Part shown: piece after piece, positions 50,779 to 62,258 of the stretch
How positions within the stretch are numbered: position 1 is the stretch's first letter
Layout: each line of letters starts with the position of its first letter
From: Parus major
Taxonomy: Eukaryota; Chordata; Aves; Passeriformes; Paridae
NCBI RefSeq assembly: GCF_001522545.3
Contig: NC_031768.1
Span: 110,861,212-110,925,211, forward strand
DNA length: 64,000 nucleotides
Direction: 5' to 3'
Made by a program: the position numbers and the translations under genes
The notes under the pieces: generated by a model
The model's database searches: none
Told to the model about the DNA's origin: nothing
The model's input: only the letters and a program-made list of their open reading frames with translations

Positions 50779-53700
50779 AACTCACATACTGTAGCTGAAC
50801 TCATCCTCAGTGATTTAATAAAGTGATTCAAAAAGTGATTTAATGATTTCTTTCCTCTATTTGACACACCTCATTTTAAAGTGATTCTCTTGCATTTAAA
50901 GGTGTAAATAAGACATCAATCTAGAAATATTTTTTCTCTAAATTTCAGCACTTGGAACATGGGTTTAGGGCTTTTATATCTTGTTGAAGAAAACAAAAAA
51001 CTAGAATCATAGTAGCCCTGTACAATCAGTGACAACATAATTATATTTTCTGAAAAATATTTTCCATTCCTTTTGTTCCTAAATTGGGGAACATTGTTAA
51101 GAGGAACCTAAATGTGGACACACAAGTTCAAACACAGCAGTTAGAAAAGTGCAAGCCAGAGTTAAAATTAAAAATGAGCACCATCAAACACAGAAATGTT
51201 CCCTCTCAGACACAGATGTAATAGTTATCCAACAAGAGGACATAAATAAAGCCCAGAATTTGGGGAAAAGATCAATTTCTCTAGTGTTCCTACAGAACAA
51301 ACTGCAGCAAAGAGACAGCTTCAATCCATCAAGGAGAGGACAGTTAGAGCCTGTCATCAGCTGCAAAGGAAAAAGGCCTTTTAAATTGAATAGGAGACTA
51401 AATCTGATTTTATTTAAAGCCTGTTCACAATGGGTAAAAGCCTGAGGTGCAGCCCCTTAACTTGGCCACATTCTAGTGACCAGGGTCGATAAAAATGCCC
51501 TGTGGGCAGAAGTGTGTTTGTCTCAGGGGTGTATTGATATTTTTTTCCTCAGTTTGTGTCTGCCAGCTGTTGAAATATTGCACAGCCAGTAAATTTCTGC
51601 ATCATCAGACATAGCTCATGTATTTAGAGGTGTGTATGTACAAAAATGCCAGTGACTGGAGCACAGTGATGTTTTCAGAGGTGCCCTTGGTCTCCATGCT
51701 GGCCTCCCTCTAAAACTCACTTTTCTCTGTCTTTTATTCATACTTTGCTTTTCCTGTACTCCTGAGAGCAAACTAAATGCCAACAAATGTTTTAGGCAGG
51801 TAAGTGGTTATCAGCTCTTACAGTGCCTGATTATAAAACATTAAACCAGAGCTGTCTTTTTACCCACAGCTGGCTCAGATGGATGAGACAGTTTCCATCC
51901 CTGGTGGTTTTTAATGCCCAGGATGGGCCTCATCTGCCTTTCCCCACACAAACCATCTCTGAAAGGTGAGAGGCACCTGGAGACAGCACTCAGAACAGCA
52001 ATACACCCATGGGGGAAAAGCTGAGATTGATTTTTTTCATCTGGACCAGGGGTTTAACATTTACACTGTTTTGCTTGTATTGCAGCCCTATACATGAGCA
52101 GGATGTTTACAGTGATTATAATGGACATTTCTCATCTCTGTTTGCAGAACATGCTGATGGCTGTTTGTTTTTCTTGAGACTCAGCTGTTATTTCCCCCCT
52201 CCTATGGAATGACAATGATGCTATTTTAAGTAAAAGCTGATGCTGGTAGTCAAAAGACTCATTTCACTGAGTCCCACAATTCATTCCTGCTCTCAGCACA
52301 CTGACTTGCTAACTTGGGACTTTCAGAAAGACAGAACATTTCCTGAAGAGGATTTGGAGAAAATTCTGACAGCAAGTCAAAGCCTTGTCCTATCATCCAC
52401 TCCCCCCTTGAGCAGCACCTCTCCCCAGAGCTGAAATCCTGATAAACTCTGGATTTTAGGGTGGCATAGCTCGCAAGCATTTTACCTCTAACTCCGCAGC
52501 ATGCTCCCAGTATTCTCCAAATATTTGTATTTACCCTTCCAGATGATACATTTAAAGACATGAATATGCTTTACAGCTGCATAAATAAAATGCTGCTGCT
52601 GAAGTCTGGGGCAGCTGGATCTACTCTCCTGCTTTCTAGGGTAGGGAACCATATTTCATTTTTTCAGCTGAACATACCAGCAGGTACCACAGCAGTGAAG
52701 ACATCAATTTCAGTCCTCCTTGTTGAATCTCCAAGGAAAACTTGTACTCTATCTATCAAGCAGGAGGCCAGGCTGTGTGTAAGCACTGGAGCTGCTGATC
52801 TCAGCCTGATACCCTTTGCAATCCATTGCTGGCTGTAAATAGGATTCTGCTACAGGTAAAGCAGAACTATGAAGCAGAGAAGATCTGCCCTGCTGTGCTT
52901 TTGTGTGACTTCATTTTCAAAGGAGAAAACCAATTGATTGCAGTGGAGTGCAGCCCTCAGTCTCTCCCACTGAACTGCCTCAGATTCAGAGGTACTACAA
53001 GAGAGCTTCCCTTTTTATCATGGGGATGAAGGAATGCAAAAGTATTGTGTGTACGTGCACCTGGCCACAGACACAAATCTCAGTGCACCAGGACCTTTTT
53101 GGGCAGGTGAACTACACCTTTAGAAGAAGATGCTGTCTGAACTGGCAGTGACATATCCACAGAAGAGAGTAAATCTATAAAGTGTTTAACAAGTCGTGTG
53201 CTTTCCCACAGCTCCCGAGCACAGCCCGTGATTCCAGCAGAGCAATCACTCTGCTGAACATCCTTCTACCTCCCAAGTCACACTGAAATCAATGCCTTTT
53301 TGTGAAAATGCAGCAGAGTGATGTATGGCTGAGGATAATAATATCTGGGGGAAAGATATAAACCAGTAAACTGTTTCATCTTGTGTCTCTGAAAGAGTGG
53401 CCTTGATTGAAAGCTTTTTTTTCCCTTATAATAATTTAAACACCACAGCTTCAGCTACAGCCTTCTAGACTGTGGTGTTTTGACTCTGACTGGACACCAG
53501 GTGCCCACAAAAGCCCTGTCTTTCCCATCCTCAGCTGGACAGGTGAGAGAAGATATAATAAAAGGCTCACCAATCCAGATAAAGGCGGGGAGAAATCACT
53601 CAGCAGTTACTGTCACTGGCAAAACTCAGCTTGGGAAGATAAATTTAATTTATTAATAATCACATCAGAATAGGTTAATGAGAAATAAAGCTCATTAACT

Positions 53701-54331
53701 CATTAATAAAACCTTCTCCTGGGCTGTGCAAACGCACACACAGCTGGTTTTTTTTCCTGAGGCTTGGTAGAGATGGTGGGTCTTGACCTGCTGCTGAATT
53801 TTGAATCGTCATATTTTTAGGAAATGATCTCCTCCCATGAAATGCCAAACTTCCTCTTTTTAGCACGAGAATAAAGCCCCAGTTTTCTCTGGTGATATCC
53901 TGTCAGCAGTTTCAGATTATTTCATTTACATGTCTACTCATGGAGCTACAGATTGAACTTGTGTTCCACTGAAACTTTTCTATCCCCTGTGGACAATTAA
54001 ATTCTCACTGGTGCTAACGAGGCAGCCGAGGCATTTAAGGGACTCAGGTCGTGTGGGGAAAATGCCTGGCTTGAGCCAAAATAAAACAAGAATTGGTACA
54101 TGAAATTACCTTTTCACCCCTGTGAGTGTTCAAGGTGGACTGAGTAGCTTTCAGCTTCTAAGAGCTGTTGAAGCTGTTCCACTTCTTTGTAGAAATTAAC
54201 TGATACTAAAAATTGCTGTACTAAAACCTCATGGACATCTTAAAAATTTGGTGATACTTACCCTATAAATGAACAAGTTTTAATATTTTTTGGGGCAGGT
54301 TGTTTTATTTCACCTTCTTTTTACAGTATGT

Positions 54332-54344
54332 AAAAAAAAAAAAA
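54332..54344 (+). repeat. Poly(A), 13 bases
   Basis: A homopolymer A run between ATGT and GGGAAA; simple sequence. Confidence 0.93.
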
Positions 54345-55054
54345 GGGAAATATTCACAATGCAGCAGTTGTAGATTTTCTTATTTTTAATGATGACATCA
54401 AATTCAGAGCTCACCATCATCTTTTCCCTTCTTCCTTCCCACCCTTATTTGACTTATTTTTTTTTTTAATCAAAGCTTTGAGATCACTAATCCTTTGTCA
54501 AATTTGTCATTAAACAACTTGAAAGGTCAAAAGTTTGTTGGAGCAGGAGACAAACAACATGACCACATAAATCTTACCTTCAAGGAACAAAAGGAAAATC
54601 ATGAGATTTAAAATTAAAAAGAAAATTTATCCCTATCCCTACTTCAGTGAACTGTTGTGGGAAAAATACCCTCCATAATCTATTCATTCTATATTGTTTT
54701 TCCTTACTGCTGATGGTCTTGCTAATCTTTGATTTTCAGTTTTTTTAAAATACTTGAATTATTATAAGAGTAGAAAATACAAAATTCACTGAATTAGTAT
54801 CTAGTCCATCATGTAGAAATGAAATTTTTTGAAAAAAAAATAAAAAATTCCTTGTGTGAATAACAGGAAAAGTCAGGTTTTTCCATATTTTTCTAGATAA
54901 TAAACAAATCAGCAGTAGGTTAAATTTACCACTAGGTTGTTGTTATTTCTTTTAAATATATGACAATCTATGTCACTCAGACTAAGGCTTTGCTTCACAT
55001 CCTCAGTGGCAAGAGGAAAACATGATGGATGGTTTTGGGGAGGGACTGGAAGGA

Positions 55055-55080
55055 GGGAGGGAGGGAAGGCAGGGATAGGG
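55055..55080 (+). other. G-quadruplex-capable motif
   Basis: Five runs of three G occur at 55,055-55,057, 55,059-55,061, 55,063-55,065, 55,072-55,074 and 55,078-55,080, giving loops of 1, 1, 6 and 3 bases. This satisfies the usual four-tract rule with loops of at most seven bases. It is the clearest such motif I noticed in an AT-rich window. Folding in cells is not shown. Confidence 0.7.
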
Positions 55081-56227
55081 TGTGTTTGCTGGGTTTTTTC
55101 TCCTTTTATTCCAATTGAACTATTTTTATCTATCCTTCACTTTCTAACTGCCTGGGATTAATCCAGCAACATTCATTCAGTGCCACTATTCTAAATCAAC
55201 TTTTCTCATCTGACACTATTTTATTTTAAATTTTTTTACATAGATTATTTCCTCATTTATTTATTATTTCAGGCTGACCTACACCAGCATTCATCTGGAA
55301 CATGCTGATCAATGTAAGGTGCTCTCTGTAATTAGGCTTTTTCTTAAAATTAAAACAAATTAAGAGGGGTTATTTACATGAAATCAGCTTTGCCACTAAG
55401 AAATCTTTATTGTTATTTACATAATTGCCTGCTGCACATTTGCTTTGGTAATTATACACGTTAGCTCTTAATGGAATGAAAAGGGCACAGGGACCCAATG
55501 TTTTTAATCTGCTGTCATTTATATCCCAAAGTTGCCAAATTGGGGCTCAGCTAAAGAGAGTTTTTCAGTGGAATAATGAGCATTGTTTTTGTTCATCTAA
55601 TCTTGAAGCTGCACCTGTACTCCTATCTATTTTCAAGATAGGAATGGAAAAAAAATGGAATAAAAAGAAAAGGGCTGAAAAAATATAAATGGGAACAAAA
55701 TATTACAGAACCTCAATAGCAACTGAACCTCCTTTGCAAAAAGAATGCACCTATATCATGACAAGCAAAAAGAGAAAAGGACACCTGCAGCTCAGCATAA
55801 ATCTTTTTGAAGTGAGAAGTTCTCTGACAGAACAGTCGACTCCACCACAGAGTAAAGGCATTTTATGAGGAATCAGTTGTATTCATAGGCCAGCTAGAAG
55901 CATCTTGGTTTATTTTTTCCCTCAGTAAAATCACTTTAAAAGGGGCCTGCACAGCCAAACTAGAATCTCTGAAAAGGAATGATTGCTGGCTTTACATGTG
56001 GAAGGAATGTAGGAAAGTAATTAGGGAGGAAACAATGCCAGCTTGTTACAGTTCTGCTGAGAGGAGAGCTGGTGTTGATTCCCGACTACTGCATTGTTTG
56101 TATCCACTCTGCCATCCTAAATACCTCTCCTCAGCTACCCTGAGGGGACTGAATTCAGCATTTCCTCCCTCTCCCCTGAAATGCATTAATCCATGTATGA
56201 AGAGTCACTTGAGCAGCAGGACAGCAC

Positions 56228-56233
56228 TTTATT
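56228..56233 (-). terminator. Possible polyadenylation signal, minus strand
   Basis: On the minus strand AATAAA lies at 56,233-56,228, in the context CATGTAAATAAAGTGCTGTC. Upstream of it (higher coordinates, to about 56,400) the minus strand is T- and TGTA-rich, as many 3' untranslated regions are, and the downstream GTGCTGTCC is mildly GU-rich. AATAAA is frequent by chance in AT-rich DNA and I found no coding exon upstream, so this is only a candidate 3' end of an antisense or non-coding transcript. Confidence 0.2.
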
Positions 56234-56667
56234 TACATGAGAGGCACATAGCCAATGCCTGGAGGCACCTTCACCAATGTTTAAAAAATAGACTGACTCC
56301 ACAAAACAAACAGCATTTGACATTAAATAGTTCTACACATTCAATACAATGCAATAGAACACAAATTAAGTATTAAATACAATACAACACAAACAGCTCA
56401 ACCAAGTTAAAAAATAAATAAAACCCCCCAGATCAAAAAACCAAAAACAGAGCCCCCCACCAGAATGTCTTGGAGGATCTCAACAGGATTTAATCATTGT
56501 CATTCTTGTATTTCAGTGATGCAAATGATGACACAGCCTCAGAAAGCCCACTTGGGACTTCAAGGTGTTTTTAAAGTAAGCAGGAGCCCTGGTGGACTTG
56601 GATGGGCTTGGTTGTCATCTTTCACAATGAAGAAATGTGCCTCTCTTTGGAAATTAAAAAAATAAAT

Positions 56668-56942
56668 AGAGACACACCTTCCACTGTCCCAGGCTGCTCC
56701 CAGCCCCATCCAGCCTGGCCTTGGGCACTTCCAGGGATCCAGGGGCAGCCACAGCTGCTCTGGGCACCCTGTGCCAGGGCCTGCCCACCCTCACAGTAAA
56801 AAACATCCTCCTAAAATCTAACCTACACCTTCTTTCAGGTTGAAACTATTCCTCCTTGTCCTGTCACTCCAGGCCCTTGTAAACTGTCCCTCTCCATATT
56901 TTTGGAAGGCTCCCTCCAGCTGCTGGAAGGGCTCCACTAGGA
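56668..56942 (-). mobile_element. CR1 LINE fragment (ORF2 C-terminus and start of 3' UTR), minus strand
   Basis: The plus strand is the reverse complement of a CR1 3' region. On the minus strand an open frame from 56,800 down gives FTVRVGRPWHRVPRAA and later LEVPKARLDG, the tail of the CR1 ORF2 protein that follows the reverse-transcriptase domain. The part before it (about 56,942-56,801) matches the preceding CR1 stretch, but the frame is interrupted by stops. The terminal 3' repeat expected just below 56,668 is absent, so the copy was trimmed at both ends. On its 5' side it meets a purine-rich tract without a clear insertion signature. Confidence 0.9.
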
Positions 56943-57005
56943 GAAAAAGAGATGGGGAGAAGAGAGGGCAGAGAGGAGGGAGGGAGATGAGGAAGGAGAG
57001 GAGGG
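56938..57005 (+). repeat. Purine-rich (GA/GGA)n tract
   Basis: About 65 bases of almost only G and A, broken by a few pyrimidines, directly adjoining the CR1 fragment. It produces the R/E/G-rich and P/S/L-rich open frames seen on the two strands here; these are not genes. Confidence 0.88.
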
Positions 57006-60000
57006 TGCTGTGTGCATGTGTTTTGCTCAACAGCAGATAAAAATACTGTGTTTACGCCCTCTTCCATCTACATGTGCCCAAACTGATCATAATATAAAAG
57101 CAGTCAGTGATTTTTTTTTACCATGTTTTTTCAAAGATCAAATAAATGGAATTTTCAACTATTTCCAACCAGCTCTCATTCTAAGCAGCTATGAAGTTGT
57201 TTATTAGACCACCCTCAATTACTGGATTTTTTAGATACACAGCCTCTGAATAATCTGTATAAAAGGTGAAGTTCCATCCTATGCCTTAAAAATAATGTAG
57301 GACACTGCAGGAGTTACCCTGCATTTGAGCCTTAGTGTAATTCTGGTTTTTGTGGCTGAATTTTAACATCCTTTAGGATATGGACAAAGGTTTTAGAATT
57401 CTTGTGGACTTAGGTTATGTCTAGGGAAGTCAGTCAAAATTTGGCAGCTGTCTAAAGAAAACTGCAGAGAACAATAATCTTGTGATAAAAATGTGGTAAT
57501 GGTGTCTGAAAACTTGCTCTGTTTGATATCTGTCCTAGAAGGCCACCTATGGAAGCTGAATCTGCTGTGTTCACTGGAAGCTTAGGGGTTATCCAGGAGC
57601 AGACCTGATTTATTTTCAGAAATCCCTTTGGAGACATAAAGCATCTTGCAAAGATACCAAATATCACAAAGCAGACACCCATTCCTGCCAAACCTCAAAT
57701 CTTCCAACCTTCCCTGCTCAAGTGGTGAAGGCCATCAATCAATAACATCATAAAACTCATGATTACATTTCACAGATACATAAAATATGAGTTGTTTACA
57801 ACAGCCTGCTTGTCAAGAAATTAAAAGTCAGCAGAAGTTCATAAAACTTAAGGTAGAAGGAGCAGTGCAGGGCTGAAACATTCCATAAACATCCATCTGT
57901 CTCTCTTGGAGCAAATCTTGGCCAGGAAGGATGCAGAGGAGTAAATGTCTCAGTTAATTTGGGGTTCAGAATTGTCCCTGCAGCAGCACTGTGGATCAGA
58001 GCACAAGTCACACATCCACGGGCAGAGCTGCACGTGCACCAACCTCTACATCTTAAAGATTTGTCTGTTTAATATCGTGGAAAGAATCACTCCCAGGCCT
58101 CTGCCAGAAGGAGATTCTCATAGGAAAGAGCAGTAAATGGTAGCTGTGGCATAGGAAAGAAGAAGAAATATTAAATGTGCGAGAAGGCCCAGTGGAGGAT
58201 AAATGAACAGTTTACTGTGGAACCACTGGGGCTCTGCAAGAGCCAGGTGCTCTTTCACAGGCTGTGGAAAGATCTCAGTTTTATGCTTGCCTGGGAATTA
58301 ACACACCATATCCAAGAAAGAGCTTGTTTGCTAATCAATCAGCTGAATGAACAGGTTTTATTGCCAGGGTTTTCCCACCTCCACCCTCCTGCCCCCTCCA
58401 AAATCTGAAATCAAGAAACTCTTTTTCAGCAGTTTCAATTTCTAACTCTAATCTAAAGTGCATTGCTATTACTTTATGCAGTGTTAGATTTTGTGATGCT
58501 TCTGCATGAACCTGACATGGCAGAGAATAAATATAAATAATAACAGAGGAAAACTCAGAAGGGTAGATTTTAAATAAAATTCTATATCTAACATATTCTT
58601 TTGCTTTTCTTTTTTTAATAACCTGCATAAAAATAAGGTAGCCTGGAGACTGCACGCTAACCATGAAAGAGGTGAAATCATTATATGGTATTACACTCTG
58701 AGAATTAACTCTGGGGATTAATAATGTTACAAAATATACTGGTTTAAGTGCTGACTGAACAGAAAAGCAGGGTAGGTCACTGTGATAGTGCCACATCCTC
58801 TTTTGCATAGTTTAACTTCAAAAGAAAAAGCAGTGCAGGAGAGAAGGAGAGAAAACCCAGCTGAATGAACAGAGCTTGATTTGGGCCATGGTGTAAAAGC
58901 CACTCACTCATACCAGGTGTTCAGTGCACAGTTTGTAAGGCCTAAATCACCACATCTTGTGATTCAGCAGGTCTCAGAACAAAACATCCTGATTGCACTG
59001 TGCTGCTGTTTAGAACACTCCAGAGAAATCTGGGGATGAGCTGTCTCTGTGCACATTAAGGAAAAAGGTGTTTAAAGGACTCGTTCAACAGGAGGACTCC
59101 TCCATGGGTGGGGGGGAAGGCATCTCTGAGAGATATTCTTTATTTTCTTTGAATACTTCAAAATCAACCATGTTGAGATCAAGAAAACTGCAGGGCTAAA
59201 TTTGCACTTCAGTACTTGCTCCTGTATTGGCTTTACTTTTAGGGTGTCAGGGAAGCTCTAAAATTCACAAATTTGGGTACTGTGAAGTGTCAAAGGCTTC
59301 CTCCTCCACCTAAAAGTGTCATTTCATCAACTTTGGCTTAATTACAATCCTGCACTGCAGCACCTTCACTGCCTGAAGTTCTGTAACCACTGAAAGACCT
59401 GCAGCTCCTAGGCAGGGACACCTGAGAATGTTGATAAAATACGAGGATAAACAATTTAATGAGTAAACAATTAAGAAGCAATTAAAGTTTTATTAAACCA
59501 GACTTGCATTAGACGTGTGCATACTGTGACTCTCAGTGCTTTTCTGAGATCTTACAGGCCTGACTCACTCATTTTTTGCCTTCTGTGTGTAGATCTTTGC
59601 CATGAAAAAGTTAAAAATTAATTGCTACCAGAGAGTAGTGTCTTTTGAACTATTGTAAATTAATGCACATATAAATGGTAATCAAACCCCAAACCCGTTC
59701 TTTTTCAAACTACCACGAAATACTGCTATCATTAACTAAATTTATTCCTATTTGCAAAATCTCCCTTCCTACAGAACAAATTGTTTGTTTCAGAGCTCAG
59801 CCACATATAAATTAGTTCTAACAGTATTGCAGAGAACTAGCTAAATCTGCTGCAAAAGATTAGGTTCCACAAGGCCTAAACTGCTGTTTCTGCATATGTC
59901 GAAGTAATTAAAAATGATTCATGGAGGCTGTGAAAACGTGAGGATCTCCCATAAATATTGTGGACATCAGAAATGGGAGAGGTTTGATGGAGTGCAGGAG

Positions 60001-60687
60001 ATCTGTAGGGAAGGTCCTGACAAGTCACAGCTTCTCTGCCTTCATGGAAAAGAGAGAAAACACTTCTGCTCCTCACTAATTCTTCCCCTTGTTCATTGTC
60101 ACTCACCTGGTTTTCTAATAAAGCCAGTTTGTTACTGCAATTATTCCTAAGACTCCATTATTTAATAAGTGCACCCTGAAATGACAAGTGGGTGAACTCA
60201 CGTGTTTCAAGTGCAGAGAAAAGTTTTACAAATCAGTCATAACTGGTTTACAAAACACAGTTTGGTAAATTAATGTCACTGAAAAAATTTAACACTTTGA
60301 AGAGGTGAGACATCTATGGCAAAATTCATAAATTAACTTTCCTCCAGACTACAAAACTTATAAAAAGATCATCTCAAGATGCCAGTTTAACCCCCTCCCT
60401 CTAGAGGGAATCCAAAATATCCTGTGTCATACACATCATTTTTTATCACATAGGGGAAAAAACTATGTGGGGTTTAGTAGGCACTGCTGCTAGTTTCTGA
60501 AATTAAAACCACAGGGGAAGGAAATAAGAAAGTGCAACTGAACCTCTTAACATTTACATCCTTTTTGTCATTTATTGAGGATCTTGACCAGTCTTGCCAG
60601 AGGCCATGCTGTAGAAAATCATATTTAAAATGAGAGGGGGGAAGAATAACAGAATAAAATAAGAATTATTTTCTTTTTCAAGAAAGG

Positions 60688-60700
60688 AAAAAAAAAAAAA
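60688..60700 (+). repeat. Poly(A) with A/G flanks
   Basis: Thirteen A residues in a longer AAGAAAGG...GAAAG purine context. Confidence 0.9.
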
Positions 60701-62219
60701 GAAAGTAAGCTTTATGGTATTTCCAAATTTTAATCATGTGAAAAGTTTTAATATTTTGCCATTTCAAGAAGTGTTGGTTAAAAGTAGACAGTCCCTGGCA
60801 GCACTTTTTCAGAGACCCATACATAGAAATACATCTTTAATTTGCACTTTTTAAATTTCAAAATATAAAGTTGTTGCAGTGCACCTGGTTTATCAAACAC
60901 CTTCTTTAAGGTCACCTTTCCTCCTGCTTTCCTCCCTGCTTTTTTGCCCACAAAGAAAACCTGAATATTGAATTAATACATAGAATGTTTGTCTTGCAAC
61001 TCTTTTTTATAAAACCACTGAAATTCAAATACATTAGGAAAAACTGATTGTGAATCTCAGCAGGCTTTTTGAAGGTGTCTCATCACAGGTTCTTACCAAT
61101 CTTCCTTGGGATAATAAGGAAAGCCTGCTTTATACATTAATAAGTGCTCAAGAAAAAGGAAAGGAAAGCTATGGGTGATACAATCCCTCCAGTGCAGCTT
61201 TGTCATTATTTTATCACTGGAACTGGAGTAGGGAAATGAAATCAGCTACTTATTGGAAAGAGCTAGAGAAGATCTGAGATGCCTTTGATCATAATTGACT
61301 ACAGGGTTTCCTTTTCAATGTGTGAAAAAATCACAAGGCAGTGTTTTTTTGAAGGCTATGAATGTTTTGGGTTTTGAAGTTCGGGGTTTTTTGACATCAT
61401 TTGTTGTGCTGCCTGATTTGCTATTTTTTCTATGGAATTTCTGAGGTAACAAATAAATTCTTCAGGTTGGCATTAGAATCCCATATTACCAACATTTTTC
61501 TTATATGGTTTAGAAACAGGATCCCTTTTACCTTGGAGCCCATAAAAGCACTGCTGTCAAAAACTGAAACTCCATTTATTTCTCTGGGGTGACAAACCTC
61601 TCTGCTTTGACTGAGTTTCCAGGCACCATGCTCAACAACGCAGTCTTAACCCAGTTCTTATAATTAATCATTAACAGCTCATGCCCTTTGATTATATTTG
61701 TTTCTTTTCCCCAATACACCTGAAAGAAAGAGCCCGGACTATTTTGTTCAATCCATAATTAGCACAAGCTAATCTCCATCTAATAGCATGTAACTAAGGA
61801 CATCTAAATGACCTCTGCTCCTTCATTACATATTTGAACAATGGCCCTCTCAATCAAACCTTTCCTCACAAGAAGATTTCAGGAGCTGGGATTTGTTGCC
61901 ACCCTGAGGAATATCAGGAGTTAAAAAAAAAATACAAAATAAACACAGTAGGTATAATTTTTTAAGGTGTAAGAATCTCAAAACCTTATTCTAAAAATAA
62001 TTTCTAATTTACATCAACCTTGTGCTATTATAGCTACACCTAATTTCATACTTTCAACTCTAATTCTGTCTCTGCCCCAAGAATTACCTGGGATAAATCT
62101 GCATCTAGCTGGTAACTGTGGTGCAGAGTGACATCCCACATTTCAAATAAAGCTTTGGGAAGACAGGTCTAATTTTGTCTTATCTACTGTAGCTGCCCAG
62201 CATGATGATTTTTTAATGG

Positions 62220-62258
62220 GTTTTGGGGTTTTTTTATTATTTTATTTTTTTTTTTTAA
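62220..62258 (+). repeat. T-rich low-complexity tract
   Basis: GTTTTTTTATTATTTTA followed by twelve T residues; simple sequence. Confidence 0.88.

Larger units (their letters stand above)
47471..56667. other. Non-coding single-copy sequence
   Basis: No gene is supported. Contents include a (TA)9 microsatellite (50,760-50,778), a poly(A) at 54,332-54,344, repeated AAGTGATT words at about 50,810-50,890, a G-quadruplex-capable G-rich stretch (55,055-55,080), a TAATT-rich patch (55,310-55,470), and an antisense polyadenylation-like region (56,205-56,400). A 126-codon plus-strand frame at 55,996-56,376 has no recognisable domain and ends in low-complexity sequence. Confidence 0.6.

Noticed and set aside
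55996..56376. 126-codon plus-strand frame with several Cys and His
   Set aside because: The Cys and His spacing fits no zinc-finger pattern, and the C-terminal third is low-complexity AACAC sequence.
58335..58808. 157-codon minus-strand open frame
   Set aside because: Its translation resembles no family I know and there is no promoter or splice evidence.
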